A stretch of DNA of 64,000 nt, from NCBI RefSeq assembly GCF_007859395.1, contig NZ_VOHD01000003.1, positions 1,161,028 to 1,225,027 on the forward strand. The letters are read 5' to 3'. Shown piece by piece: positions 45,081 to 54,711 of this stretch (the first letter of the stretch is position 1; the number at the start of each line of letters is the position of its first letter). This stretch comes from Planomicrobium sp. CPCC 101110 (GTDB lineage: Bacteria; Bacillota; Bacilli; Bacillales_A; Planococcaceae). The notes beneath the pieces were generated by a model. The model saw only the letters and a list, made by a program, of their open reading frames with translations, searched no databases and had not been told where the DNA came from. Made by a program: the position numbers and the translations under genes.

Positions 45081-45095
45081 ACGGCTTCTTTTTTT
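45067..45095 (+). terminator. Terminator after murE
   Basis: aaaagaggcc / ggcttcttttttt with loop taaac, overlapping the stop codon. Confidence 0.75.
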
Positions 45096-45172
45096 GTGCG
45101 GAAGCTTATATTCCTTGTTTTTTTCGACCGTGTTCTCTAATATGAAGAGAGTAGATTAAAGGAGCGTAAACA

Positions 45173-46741
45173 ATGTCAGACCAATTAAAAACTGAAATTC
45201 AAAATAGAAGAACTTTCGCTATCATTTCCCACCCGGATGCAGGGAAAACGACATTAACCGAAAAATTGCTGTTGTTTGGCGGCGCGATTCGCGATGCCGG
45301 TACAGTAAAAGGCAAAAAGACCGGAAAATTTGCCACATCTGACTGGATGGAAATCGAGAAGCAGCGCGGAATTTCCGTAACTTCTTCGGTTATGCAATTC
45401 GACTACAGCGGCCACCGCGTCAATATCCTGGATACACCTGGACACCAGGACTTCAGTGAAGATACGTACCGCACGCTTATGGCGGTGGACAGTGCGGTCA
45501 TGATTATTGACGTTGCAAAAGGAATTGAAGCGCAAACTGTCAAACTGTTCAAGGTTTGTAAAATGCGCGGCATTCCGATTTTTACTTTTATCAACAAAAT
45601 GGACCGACAAGGAAAAGAGCCGCTTGAATTGATGGAGGAACTTGAAGAAGTTCTTGGCATCGAATCGTACGCGATGAACTGGCCAATCGGCATGGGGAAA
45701 GAGTTTTTAGGCATTTACGACCGCTATAACAAGCGGGTGGAACCTTTCCGGACAGAAGGCGACCGTTTTCTGGCGCTGGATGAAGAAGGCCAATTGATCG
45801 AAGACCACGAGATGAAAAAAACATCGTATTATACGCAAGCCATGGAAGACATCGCGCTGCTTGACGAAGCTGGGAATGATTTTTCTATTGAGCGCGTCAA
45901 AAAAGGCGAACTTACGCCAGTATTTTTCGGCAGTGCCCTTGCCAATTTCGGCGTTGAGACCTTCTTGGAAACTTACCTCCAATTTGCGCCTTCTCCACAG
46001 CCGCGCGAAACGAAAGAACAGGAAGAGATCAATCCAGTGGATATGCCTTTTTCCGGATTCATTTTCAAAATCCAAGCCAATATGAATCCGGCGCACCGCG
46101 ACCGCATCGCATTCGTGCGCATCGTGTCCGGCAAGTTCGAACGCGGCATGAATGTGACGCTTTCCCGTACCGGCAAGTCGTTCAAATTGACACAGACCAC
46201 CCAATTTTTGGCGGATGACCGTGAAACTGTCAGTGAGGCAGTGGCCGGAGATATTATCGGCTTGCACGATGTCGGCAACTACCAGATCGGGGATACGATA
46301 ACCAGCGGGAAGAAATTCCAGTTTGAAAACCTTCCGCAATTCACGCCGGAACTTTTTGTCAAAGTGACAGCGAAAAACGTCATGAAACAAAAACATTTCC
46401 ATAAAGGGATTTTGCAGCTGGTGCAAGAAGGCGCAATTCAATACTATAAAACATTGCATCTGGAAGAAGTCATTCTAGGGGCAGTCGGCCAACTTCAATT
46501 TGAAGTGTTCGAGCACCGGATGAAGAACGAGTACAATGTTGAAGTGCGCATGGAACCAATCGGCTCTAAAATCGCGCGTTGGATCGAGAACGAAGAAGAT
46601 GTTAAAGAATCGATGTCGAGCGGCCGTTCGATGCTTGTGAAAGACCGGTTCGACAACCTGGTGTTCTTGTTTGAAAATGAATTCGCCACTCGCTGGTTCC
46701 AGGATAAAAACCCGGAAATCCGCTTGTATAGCTTGCTTTAA
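45173..46741 (+). CDS. prfC: Peptide chain release factor 3
   Basis: GTPase that recycles release factors RF1/RF2 from the ribosome; 522 residues. P-loop SHPDAGKT at residues 19-26, effector region [31 protein letters not shown], then EF-G-like domains II and III. Alternative translational GTPases are excluded by length and by the RF3-specific [23 protein letters not shown] precedes the ATG. Monocistronic, with terminator. Confidence 0.97.
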   Translation: MSDQLKTEIQNRRTFAIISHPDAGKTTLTEKLLLFGGAIRDAGTVKGKKTGKFATSDWMEIEKQRGISVTSSVMQFDYSGHRVNILDTPGHQDFSEDTYRTLMAVDSAVMIIDVAKGIEAQTVKLFKVCKMRGIPIFTFINKMDRQGKEPLELMEELEEVLGIESYAMNWPIGMGKEFLGIYDRYNKRVEPFRTEGDRFLALDEEGQLIEDHEMKKTSYYTQAMEDIALLDEAGNDFSIERVKKGELTPVFFGSALANFGVETFLETYLQFAPSPQPRETKEQEEINPVDMPFSGFIFKIQANMNPAHRDRIAFVRIVSGKFERGMNVTLSRTGKSFKLTQTTQFLADDRETVSEAVAGDIIGLHDVGNYQIGDTITSGKKFQFENLPQFTPELFVKVTAKNVMKQKHFHKGILQLVQEGAIQYYKTLHLEEVILGAVGQLQFEVFEHRMKNEYNVEVRMEPIGSKIARWIENEEDVKESMSSGRSMLVKDRFDNLVFLFENEFATRWFQDKNPEIRLYSLL

Positions 46742-46743
46742 TG

Positions 46744-46772
46744 GAAAAACCTGCTGATGCAGGTTTTTTATT
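46744..46772 (+). terminator. Terminator after prfC
   Basis: aaaaacctgc / gcaggttttttt stem with loop tgat just after the stop. Confidence 0.88.
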
Positions 46773-46897
46773 TGTCCAAATTAAGAAAAATGCCTGCTGT
46801 TTTCTTCTGGTTCTTACGTGCTGAGCAGATTTAAATTTGCGGTTCTATTTATTTTTTTTTATGATTAAAGAACGAGACAAAGAGAGGTTTGGGGCAG

Positions 46898-49800
46898 ATG
46901 CATATTAGTGATTTTTCAATAAAAAGGCCGGTTTTCACCATTGTCATCATGTTTTTAGTTATTATTCTAGGTGCCGTTTCATTCTTCAAAATACCAATTA
47001 CCCTAATCCCGGAATTGAATCCGCCAATTGGTGTAGTGGTAACCAATTATCCGGGAGCAAGCCCGACCGAAGTGAATGAAAAAGTGACCAAGCCATTGGA
47101 AGCAAACCTGTCCACACTTCCGGGAATCGACTCTCTGCAGTCTTCTTCGGAGGAAGGATCGAATTTCATTTTGCTTGAGTTTGATTGGTCGACGAATATT
47201 GACGATGTTCAGGCGGATATCATGCAGCGCATAGATCAAACAATCATTCCGGAGGACTCCAACAAACCTCAATTCTTCAAGTTTGATCCTGCCCAGTTTC
47301 CTATCATCCAGCTGGCTATACGCGCTTCGGAAAGTGGAGAAGATGTCCGTGTATTAGCAGAGGAATTGGAGACGGAACTACTCCAGACAGAGGGAGTTGC
47401 GAATGTCAACATTTCAGGTTCCTTGATTGAAGAAATTCAAGTGTCATTGGATCAGGCCAAGCTTGAAGAGCGGGGATTGCAGCAATCGGATATCGTCCAG
47501 TTGATTCAATCGAATAATATTTCCATGCCGGGAGAAACCATCGAAACCGAAGACGGCCGCCAGTTGACAACACGTGTTCTCAGCTCATTGACAAGCGCAG
47601 ACGATATCCGCGATTTGGTGGTGACGGTGAATCCACTGGATGGAGAGAACATTACAATCGGGGATGTAGCGGAAGTCACCGTAGCGGAACAGGAAGCCAG
47701 CAGTGAGACGCGTGCTAATGAAGAGCCGGCGGTGCTGCTTTCCGCCCTGCAGGAATCAGGAGCCAATACCGCTGATGTTTCTCAGGCTTTTCAGGAGAAA
47801 CTGGATGAACTGCTGCAGGAAGACCGTTTTGAAGGAGTAGAAGCGGATATTTTGTTCGACCAAGGAGATTATGTGCAGCTGGCGGTCGGCAATATCGGCC
47901 AAACACTGATTTATGGCGGAATCTTCGCCATGCTCGTGCTTTTCTTCTTCTTGCGTGGCATCAAGAGCCCGATCATTATTGGCGTCGCCATTCCATATTC
48001 AGTCATCGTGACATTTGTACTGATGTACTTTGCTGATTTTGCCCTGAACATTATGACACTTGGGGCGCTCGCTCTTGGTATTGGAATGCTTGTCGATAAT
48101 GCGATTGTCGTGATTGAAAATATCGAGCGGCATCTTTCCATGGGGAAAAGCCCGAAACAGGCGGCATCAGAAGGAACGAAAGAAGTGGCAGGCGCCATTA
48201 CGGCTTCCACGCTGACGACAGTTGCTGTTTTCGTGCCGGTGATGTTCATCACCGGATTGATCGGGGAAATTTTCTTTGAATTTGCCGTGACGATATCTTT
48301 TAGTTTGTTCGCCAGCCTTGCTGTCGCTTTGACTGTCATTCCAATGCTTGCCTCTCAACTGCTGAAAAAGCCGAAAGGCAACATAGAGGCAAGGCAGCGG
48401 CGCTCAAAAGGGCTGAAAAATTTCCAGCGGTCCATCAAATGGGCGCTTGCCCATCGACTAGTACTGTTGATTGCTGCATTGTTGTTTTTAGCCCTAGGCA
48501 GCATAGGCGCTTACCAAGTTGGGACGGAATTCCTTCCAGCAACCGATGAAGGGTTCGTCAGTGTTGCGGTCGAGTTGGAAAACGGCTCTTCCCGAAATGC
48601 TACCGATGAAGTTGTAAATATAATCGAAGAAGAACTGGAAAAAGAAGAAGACGTTGAAGTGTTTGTCAGCTTGATTGGAAATACCCAGCAAGGGCAGGCG
48701 CAAGGAACTTCGCAGGCCAATATAGCCGAACTCTACATTAAAATGATTCCGCTCGAAGAACGCGAACGTTCGGTCTTTGAGTTTGTGGATGATGTTCAGC
48801 CGCGGGTGCTGGAAAAAGTAGGCGAGCGCGCAGAAGTGAGCTTCAATCTGCAGACGGCTGCCGGATCATCGCCAAATACTCTGTCGTTCACAGTGACAGA
48901 TACAGATAAAGGGCGTCTTGATGAAGCTGTTGGTAAAATCAGCACGGCACTTCGGGAATTGCCCGAGGTGACCGAACTGGCCAACGACCGGGAAGACACC
49001 ATCGAAGAAATCCAGATGCTGATCAGAAAAGATGAAGCCACAGCAAATGGAATTGCTCCTGCCCAGATTTCCCAAACTGTCAATAATCTGACGAGAGGTG
49101 TTTTGGCCACTCAAGTATTGACGGAAACGGATGACATACTGAATGTCTATGTGGAACTGGATCCGAATGATAGAGACAGCGTGGAAAAACTGCGGAACCT
49201 TAAGCTGCGGGCTCCCGCAGGGCAATTTGTTGAGCTTCAGGAGCTTGCGGAAATTGATGTTTTGGAAGGTCCTGTAGATATAAAGCGCACCAACCAGGCG
49301 GACAGCGTAGCTTTTACTTTGCAGCATAATTCGGATGTGACGCTGGGCGATATGTCGAGTGAAGTGGACAAAGCTCTTGAAGAACTCGATCTGCCTAAAG
49401 AAACCATGATTCAATTCGGCGGCGACAGGGAGCTGCTGGATAATGCAAAGAATGATATGATCTTGGCTGTCGCATTGGCGGTTGTCCTTGTCTATATCGT
49501 CATGGCTGCCCAGTTTGAATCGTTCAAGTATCCATTCGTCATCATGTTCACTGTTCCTTTGATGGTCATCGGAGTGTCGATCGCCTTGTTTGCCACCCAA
49601 ACGCCGATCAGTATTACGGCAGTTATCGGCATACTCGTGCTAGTAGGTATCGTAGTCAATAACGGAATCGTCCTTGTCGATTACATCAATCAAAGAAAAG
49701 CTGCCGGAATGGATTCTTATGAGGCCATACTGACATCTGTACGGGACCGGCTGCGGCCGATCCTAATGACAGCCCTAACCACCATCCTGGGGCTGCTTCC

Positions 49801-49963
49801 TCTTGCTTTGGGAATCGGGGAAGGGACTGAAATCAATCAGCCGATGGGGATTACGGTGATTGGCGGATTGATAAGCTCTACCTTCTTATCATTGTATATT
49901 GTCCCGATCGTCTATAGTTTGTTCGACCGGCAAACAAGAAAAATGAACCATAAACGCTCCTGA
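46898..49963 (+). CDS. RND family efflux permease (SwrC/YerP-like)
   Basis: Proton-driven resistance-nodulation-division exporter, 1,021 residues. It has the 12-helix AcrB/HAE architecture: TM1 at about 11-30 and helices 2-6 at about 330-480. Two large extracytoplasmic loops and the second helix set after residue 510 follow. Typical blocks: LGALALGIGMLVDNAIVVIENIE (here LGIGMLVDNAIVVIENIE) and LVGIVVNNGIVLVDYI. No membrane fusion or outer-membrane partner is near, as for SwrC in Bacillus (surfactin and drug export). ATG 46898 has GAGAGGT nine bases upstream; TTG 46889 is too close. Confidence 0.93.
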   Translation: MHISDFSIKRPVFTIVIMFLVIILGAVSFFKIPITLIPELNPPIGVVVTNYPGASPTEVNEKVTKPLEANLSTLPGIDSLQSSSEEGSNFILLEFDWSTNIDDVQADIMQRIDQTIIPEDSNKPQFFKFDPAQFPIIQLAIRASESGEDVRVLAEELETELLQTEGVANVNISGSLIEEIQVSLDQAKLEERGLQQSDIVQLIQSNNISMPGETIETEDGRQLTTRVLSSLTSADDIRDLVVTVNPLDGENITIGDVAEVTVAEQEASSETRANEEPAVLLSALQESGANTADVSQAFQEKLDELLQEDRFEGVEADILFDQGDYVQLAVGNIGQTLIYGGIFAMLVLFFFLRGIKSPIIIGVAIPYSVIVTFVLMYFADFALNIMTLGALALGIGMLVDNAIVVIENIERHLSMGKSPKQAASEGTKEVAGAITASTLTTVAVFVPVMFITGLIGEIFFEFAVTISFSLFASLAVALTVIPMLASQLLKKPKGNIEARQRRSKGLKNFQRSIKWALAHRLVLLIAALLFLALGSIGAYQVGTEFLPATDEGFVSVAVELENGSSRNATDEVVNIIEEELEKEEDVEVFVSLIGNTQQGQAQGTSQANIAELYIKMIPLEERERSVFEFVDDVQPRVLEKVGERAEVSFNLQTAAGSSPNTLSFTVTDTDKGRLDEAVGKISTALRELPEVTELANDREDTIEEIQMLIRKDEATANGIAPAQISQTVNNLTRGVLATQVLTETDDILNVYVELDPNDRDSVEKLRNLKLRAPAGQFVELQELAEIDVLEGPVDIKRTNQADSVAFTLQHNSDVTLGDMSSEVDKALEELDLPKETMIQFGGDRELLDNAKNDMILAVALAVVLVYIVMAAQFESFKYPFVIMFTVPLMVIGVSIALFATQTPISITAVIGILVLVGIVVNNGIVLVDYINQRKAAGMDSYEAILTSVRDRLRPILMTALTTILGLLPLALGIGEGTEINQPMGITVIGGLISSTFLSLYIVPIVYSLFDRQTRKMNHKRS

Positions 49964-50002
49964 AAAGAGTTCCGGAACTGAAAATTCCGGAACTCTTTTT
50001 CT
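49962..50002 (+). terminator. Terminator after the RND permease gene
   Basis: aaaagagttccggaa / ttccggaactctttt, 15-bp perfect stem with T-run. Confidence 0.9.
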
Positions 50003-50090
50003 TGCGTACGAGAAAGACAGGCAGAATTGCCGAATTTCATCACCTCAATGACAGGGCATAGGGCTTCACATTGCTGTCGGCAGCATGACG

Positions 50091-50118
50091 TTTATAACTC
50101 CTTAATCGGTGGTATACT
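50091..50118 (+). promoter_or_regulatory. Promoter of the riboswitch-terC unit
   Basis: TTTATA (50091-50096), 16-base spacer and TATACT (50113-50118), 33 bases before the aptamer. Confidence 0.5.
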
Positions 50119-50150
50119 CTCATTACAAATTAATAGCTTTGGCATCCAGT

Positions 50151-50278
50151 CAAAGGGGAGTAGCTTTAGGGAAACCTATTTCATAGTCGACAAGACATGG
50201 CTTGATTGCCATCGGTTATGATAGCAATATCAATTGCTTAGCGAGACCTTTGCCTCTTAGGGGGCAAAGGTCTTTTTT
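50151..50278 (+). promoter_or_regulatory. yybP-ykoY (Mn2+) riboswitch
   Basis: Conserved elements of the yybP-ykoY motif are present: GGGGAGTAGC at 50155-50164 and GCGAGACCTTTGCC at 50241-50254, joined by variable stems. The second element doubles as one arm of a terminator (gacctttgcc with ggcaaaggtc at 50263-50272 and six T). Mn2+ binding should free the downstream TerC gene, as for ykoY in B. subtilis. Confidence 0.88.
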
Positions 50279-50305
50279 ACCGGCAAAATTTAGGAGGGGA
50301 AATAT

Positions 50306-51073
50306 TTGGAAGCCGTATTATTGGAATATGCCTGGGTTTTGCTGGTCCTGGTCGGTTTAGAAGGCCTCTTAGCAGCGGATAATGCAGTTGTAATGGCGGT
50401 GATGGTAAAGCATTTGCCGAAAGAAAGACAGAAAAAGGCGTTATTTTATGGGCTAGTCGGAGCTTTTGTGTTTCGGTTTGCAGCCTTGTTCATGATTACA
50501 CTGCTCGTGGATATTTGGCAGATCCAGGCTTTAGGCGCCGCTTATTTGCTGTTCATCTCCGTAAAAAATGTCTGGGAGCAGAAAAAAGGCAAAAAAGATA
50601 ATGTCCTTGAAAAAGTGAAAGAACCAAAAAAGGGTTCCGGCTTTTGGATGACCGTTTTGAAAGTTGAATTGGCGGACATTGCTTTCGCCATTGACTCAAT
50701 GTTGGCGGCGGTCGCTTTAGCGGTCACTTTGCCGCATTTAGGGGAGTTCGATATCGGCGGAATCAACGCTGGACAGTTTGCAGTAATGCTGGCTGGAGGA
50801 TTGATCGGTGTAATCCTTATGCGATTTGCCGCGCATAAGTTCGTACAGCTTCTGGAGAAATATCCGCAGCTTGAAACTGCTGCTTTTGTCATTGTGGGTT
50901 GGGTCGGAGTCAAGCTTCTAGTCATGACATTGTCCCATGAAAACGTGGGCGTCCTTCCCCATGACTTTCCGCATTCCACAACATGGACCATCATTTTCTG
51001 GGCTGTATTGGTTGGAATTATAGCAATCGGCGGAATTTTAGGGGCCAGGCAAAACAAGCAGGAAAATGCATGA
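50306..51073 (+). CDS. TerC family membrane protein (YkoY/MeeF-like)
   Basis: 255 residues, seven or eight membrane helices. The paired acidic motifs of the family are AADNAVVMAVM near residue 24 and FAIDSMLAAVAL near residue 127. Members under Mn riboswitches export Mn2+ or metallate exported enzymes. TTG start with TAGGAGGGG about 7 bases upstream; no later ATG fits the first helix. Expression is controlled by the riboswitch directly before it. Confidence 0.92.
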   Translation: MEAVLLEYAWVLLVLVGLEGLLAADNAVVMAVMVKHLPKERQKKALFYGLVGAFVFRFAALFMITLLVDIWQIQALGAAYLLFISVKNVWEQKKGKKDNVLEKVKEPKKGSGFWMTVLKVELADIAFAIDSMLAAVALAVTLPHLGEFDIGGINAGQFAVMLAGGLIGVILMRFAAHKFVQLLEKYPQLETAAFVIVGWVGVKLLVMTLSHENVGVLPHDFPHSTTWTIIFWAVLVGIIAIGGILGARQNKQENA

Positions 51074-51077
51074 TCTG

Positions 51078-51106
51078 AAAAAGGCTTCCAAAAGGAGGCC
51101 TTTTTG
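51078..51106 (+). terminator. Terminator after the TerC gene
   Basis: aaaaaggcttcc / ggaggccttttt stem with loop aaaa. Confidence 0.85.
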
Positions 51107-51190
51107 ATTGAAAAATTTTATATGGACGGACAAAAAAGGGTTAGCGCGTTCGAATAGTTATTTAGCAGTGTTTATAGAACGCCTAGGCTC

Positions 51191-51219
51191 TTTTCAATTC
51201 CAATTTCTGCCGTTACAAT
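51191..51219 (+). promoter_or_regulatory. SigA-type promoter of sigI
   Basis: TTTTCA (51191-51196), 17-base spacer, TACAAT (51214-51219), 35 bases before the start codon. Confidence 0.45.
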
Positions 51220-51254
51220 CAGTATTAATGCCAGGTTGAAAAGAGGTGAACAGG

Positions 51255-52001
51255 ATGCTGCTGTCAATAGTAGCCGGAGTTTTTGGCCAAGGAAGAAAAT
51301 CGGATGCCGAAATGCTGGCTGTTCAAGCACAAAATGGCAATGAAGAAGCGATGCAGGATTTGCTTTCTTCTTATGCTCCTTTTATGAAAAAAACGGCGGC
51401 ACAAGTATGCAAACGGTTCATCGATGACCACGATGATGAATATAGCGTTGCCTTAACAGCATTTCATGAAGCTGTACAAAAATATGAAGAAGGGCAGAAT
51501 GCTTCCTTTTTGACATTTGCCCATATGGTCATCCGCAGAAGAATAATCGATTTTGTCCGCAAAGAAGCTGCTCGCAGTGAATATAGCCACGATTTCAGGC
51601 ACAATGGCGATGAAGGGGCGGGAAACCGGGTTACGGACAGTGAAGCGCTGGACCGGTTCCATATGCAGCAGCAAGCTGAAAAAAGACGCGAAGAAATTCT
51701 GCTTTTCGATAAACTGCTTGGTGGGTATGGATTGTCGTTCCAAATATTGGCGGCCGCTTCTCCTGCACATGAAGATGCGCGGAGGACTGCGATTCAGATC
51801 TCCCAGTTGGTTGTAGAAACTGAGGAATATAAAACGTATTTGCTTGAAAAAAAGAAGCTGCCGGTGAAGGAAATCGAGCAGCTTGTAAAGGTTTCGCGAA
51901 AAACGATTGAGCGGAACCGGAAATACATAATCGCAATAGCATTATTGCTGATGAGCGACTTGTACTATCTTAAAGACTATTTGAAGGAGCGGTTGAACTG
52001 A
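51255..52001 (+). CDS. sigI: RNA polymerase sigma factor SigI
   Basis: Alternative sigma-70 factor of the SigI type, linked to heat and cell wall stress; 248 residues, close to B. subtilis SigI. Region 2 is present with FLTFAHMVIRRRIIDFVRKE. The C-terminal SigI-specific domain has KEIEQLVKVSRKTIERNRKY as its helix-turn-helix. ATG 51255 has AGAGGTG about 7 bases upstream; the GTG at 51246 is inside that site. The stop overlaps the start of rsgI, the cognate anti-sigma factor. Confidence 0.95.
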   Translation: MLLSIVAGVFGQGRKSDAEMLAVQAQNGNEEAMQDLLSSYAPFMKKTAAQVCKRFIDDHDDEYSVALTAFHEAVQKYEEGQNASFLTFAHMVIRRRIIDFVRKEAARSEYSHDFRHNGDEGAGNRVTDSEALDRFHMQQQAEKRREEILLFDKLLGGYGLSFQILAAASPAHEDARRTAIQISQLVVETEEYKTYLLEKKKLPVKEIEQLVKVSRKTIERNRKYIIAIALLLMSDLYYLKDYLKERLN

Positions 52002-53146
52002 TGCAGATGCAAAAAGGGATTTGTGTAGAACAGAAGGATAGCCGCTCCATCTTCATTTTGCCAAATGGGCAATTCATGGAAGGTCGCCCAGCCACAGACT
52101 TGGCAGTTGGCGAAGAAGGGTATTTTTATCCCCTCGCAGCCAAAAGGAAGAAGGCCCTAAAAGAAACTTTTGTACCGGTACTTGTTATTGCTGCAGTTTT
52201 TGCCATCATGTTTTCGCTCTTTTCTCCACCACAGGAAGCATATGCTTATGTCCAGGTGCAGATCAACCCAGGAGTGGAACTTGGTGTTGATGAAGAAGGG
52301 GAAATCGTTTCTTTGCGAGGATTGAACGAAGACGGAGAAGAGCTTGCCGACAAGCTGAAGGATTGGCAGAACCAACCGCTGGCTCAAGTTCTGAGCAAGG
52401 TGATTTCTGCTTCTATGACAGACGCCACCAAGGAAATAACCATTACGACTGTCAAAGAGAACGACAGCCCCTTGCCGCTGGAGAAGGCAGTCCAAGCGGT
52501 ATCCCTGAAAATCGCAAATGATGATGTGGAAGTCAAGTTGAAAGAGGCTACAAAAGCCCAATGGAGAAAATCAATAAAAGAAAAGGTTCCAGTGAGCAAG
52601 CTAGTTCCTGATTCAATACCGATTCAGAAGGAAAAACCAAAACCCGTCAAAGACAAAACCGGAAATCTGGACACCAATACCAATCAAGAGAAAAAAGCTG
52701 AAAAGAAAATCAAAGAAAAAGTTGAAGGGAAAATTAAGGAAAAGGCCAAAGGGAAGACCAAAGAAAAGGCCAAAGAGAAGATCGAAGACAAGGCCAATGA
52801 GAAGATCAAAGACAAGGCCAAAGACAAGGCCGAAGAAAAACCTAAAGCTGAAAAAAGTGATATCGGCAAACCGTCAAAGAAAGTGGAAAACCCACTTCGA
52901 ACAAAACAAAAAAGTGCGGAAAACAAGGCGAAAGAAAAGGCGGCTCCACAAACAAAAGCCCAAAAGAATCCTTCCGAAAAAGCAAAAGTGAAGCAGAAGA
53001 ATTCCCCGCCGAAAACTAGCGGAAAGACAAAAGAAAAAACAAAGCAGCCCAAGAAAAGAAGTGTTGCAAAAAAGAAAGCCGCAAATACAGCCAAGAAAAC
53101 TGAGAAACACCGAAAGCAGCAGAAAAAGACCGGAAAAAAAGAATAA
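52001..53146 (+). CDS. rsgI: Anti-sigma-I factor RsgI with Lys/Glu-rich tail
   Basis: Transmembrane anti-sigma factor, 381 residues. The N-terminal cytoplasmic RsgI domain (about 1-45: SRSIFILPNGQFMEGRPA) binds SigI. One membrane helix (about 54-73) is followed by the conserved extracytoplasmic region YVQVQINPGVELGVDEEGEI, used in signal-triggered cleavage. From about residue 215 the protein is almost wholly Lys, Glu and Ala in short repeats of the type KEKAKEK. No carbohydrate-binding domain is present, unlike clostridial RsgI proteins. Coupled to sigI by a one-base overlap. Confidence 0.93.
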   Translation: MQMQKGICVEQKDSRSIFILPNGQFMEGRPATDLAVGEEGYFYPLAAKRKKALKETFVPVLVIAAVFAIMFSLFSPPQEAYAYVQVQINPGVELGVDEEGEIVSLRGLNEDGEELADKLKDWQNQPLAQVLSKVISASMTDATKEITITTVKENDSPLPLEKAVQAVSLKIANDDVEVKLKEATKAQWRKSIKEKVPVSKLVPDSIPIQKEKPKPVKDKTGNLDTNTNQEKKAEKKIKEKVEGKIKEKAKGKTKEKAKEKIEDKANEKIKDKAKDKAEEKPKAEKSDIGKPSKKVENPLRTKQKSAENKAKEKAAPQTKAQKNPSEKAKVKQKNSPPKTSGKTKEKTKQPKKRSVAKKKAANTAKKTEKHRKQQKKTGKKE

Positions 53147-53178
53147 TCGATCAGCAATATCCAGCTGATGGAAGACCA

Positions 53179-53211
53179 AGGAAAGAGATTTTCAGGAATC
53201 TCTTTCCTTTT
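53179..53211 (+). terminator. Terminator after rsgI
   Basis: aaggaaagagatt / aatctctttcctt stem with T-run. Confidence 0.85.
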
Positions 53212-53268
53212 GTTGATTCTTTTCTTAAAATGGGTAGAGGACGAAAGCTGAAAGGAAAAATGATCATC

Positions 53269-54618
53269 ATGAATAAAACGTTTCAAAGAATCCGCAGCGC
53301 AACTCCTGCACAGGCTATCGTTGCGTACTATTTTATAGCGACCGCTATTTCCTTTCTATTGCTTAGGCTGCCTAATGTTCACCGGCCAGGTGTAGAAGTA
53401 CCTTTGATCGATACGCTATTTACAGCAGTAAGCGCCGTAAGTGTGACCGGCTTGACTGCGGTGAATATTGCCGAAACTTATTCGGTGTATGGAATTATAG
53501 TCATCATCTTTATTTTGCAGCTGGGCGGAATTGGCATCATGTCGATTGGTACGTTCTTCTGGCTGATAATCGGAAAACGAATAGGACTGAGAGAACGGCA
53601 GCTGATTATGGTGGACCACAATCAGTTGAACATGTCCGGGGTTGTTATGCTGATCCGCAATATTATCAGTATCTTGCTGCTCATCGAAGCGACAGGGGCT
53701 ATCATTCTCACTTTATACTTTACCCAGTATTATGATACGTTCAGCGAAGCCTTGCTTCACGGCATTTTCACTTCTGTTTCCGCAACCACTAATGGCGGCT
53801 TTGATATCACCGGGCAATCATTGGTCCCTTATTTCAATGACTATTTTGTCCAGATCTTGAATATGATATTGATCGTTCTAGGAGCTATCGGATTTCCAGT
53901 GTTGATCGAAGTGAAGGAGTTCTTATCAAACAAAAACAAGAATTTCCGTTTTTCCCTGTTCACTAAAATCACCACTTCAACATTTGCTGTTTTACTGTTG
54001 ATTGGTACTATTGGAATTTTCGCCCTGGAGGCTACCAAAGCTTTCAAAGGAATGAGCTGGCATGAAATGCTGTTTGCTTCCATGTTCCATTCTGTTTCTG
54101 CCCGCTCAGGCGGTTTAGTCACTTTTGATGTCACCCAATTCAGTGATGCGACAAGCACATTCCTGAGCTCGATGATGTTTATCGGGGCATCTCCAAGTTC
54201 AGTCGGGGGAGGCATACGAACGACTACCTTTGCAATTGCTATTTTATTTTTGATCAACTTTGCGCGCGGAAAAAACACCATTCAAATTTTCAAACGGGAA
54301 GTCCAATTGATAGATGTTTTTCGTGCCTTTGCTGTTATCATATTGGCTATTTTCATCGTGCTGGTCTCGACAATGGCTTTACTGATCACTGAACCGCAGG
54401 CTTCTTTGGTGGAAATTATATTTGAGATCACCTCTGCTTTCGGAACTTGTGGAATGTCGCTCGGCCTGACCAGTGAACTGTCAGTTGTCGGGAAACTGAT
54501 TGTTATGGTCCTAATGTTTATCGGCCGCGTCGGTTTGATTTCCTTCCTCTATACGATTGGCGGAAAGACAGACGCGACAAATTTCCATTATCCGAAAGAA
54601 CGGGTCATTATCGGCTAA
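53269..54618 (+). CDS. Trk/Ktr potassium uptake membrane protein (TrkH family)
   Basis: K+ translocating subunit of the KtrB/TrkH type; 449 residues with four helix-pore-helix repeats. Selectivity filters contain the conserved Gly in SAVSVTGLT, SATTNGGFD, SARSGGL and FGTCGMSLGLT. It needs a cytoplasmic KtrA/KtrC ring partner, which is not in this window; KtrD of Bacillus is likewise unlinked. The start is uncertain among ATG 53260 and 53269. AAAGGA at 53251-53256 fits 53269 better. Confidence 0.93.
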   Translation: MNKTFQRIRSATPAQAIVAYYFIATAISFLLLRLPNVHRPGVEVPLIDTLFTAVSAVSVTGLTAVNIAETYSVYGIIVIIFILQLGGIGIMSIGTFFWLIIGKRIGLRERQLIMVDHNQLNMSGVVMLIRNIISILLLIEATGAIILTLYFTQYYDTFSEALLHGIFTSVSATTNGGFDITGQSLVPYFNDYFVQILNMILIVLGAIGFPVLIEVKEFLSNKNKNFRFSLFTKITTSTFAVLLLIGTIGIFALEATKAFKGMSWHEMLFASMFHSVSARSGGLVTFDVTQFSDATSTFLSSMMFIGASPSSVGGGIRTTTFAIAILFLINFARGKNTIQIFKREVQLIDVFRAFAVIILAIFIVLVSTMALLITEPQASLVEIIFEITSAFGTCGMSLGLTSELSVVGKLIVMVLMFIGRVGLISFLYTIGGKTDATNFHYPKERVIIG

Positions 54619-54665
54619 GCCATTTAAACCGGGAGTAAAGCCGTGCCATTTCATCCAAAAAGAGC

Positions 54666-54671
54666 TATAAT
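54666..54671 (+). promoter_or_regulatory. -10 element of the marR gene
   Basis: Perfect TATAAT 41 bases before the proposed GTG start, with no clear -35. It lies inside the longer open frame from 54643, which argues against that start. Confidence 0.4.
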
Positions 54672-54711
54672 TAGAGTATTGAAGGTTAACAAGTGGAAAA
54701 GAGTGGTTAAT

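Noticed and set aside
50027-50221. Open frame of 64 codons upstream of the TerC gene
   Set aside because: It lies over the promoter and the yybP-ykoY aptamer.
52680-53140. CRISPR-like or satellite repeat in the A/G-rich tract
   Set aside because: The repeats are short, imperfect and in frame within rsgI, coding Lys/Glu units; there are no spacers. I saw no CRISPR array in the window.
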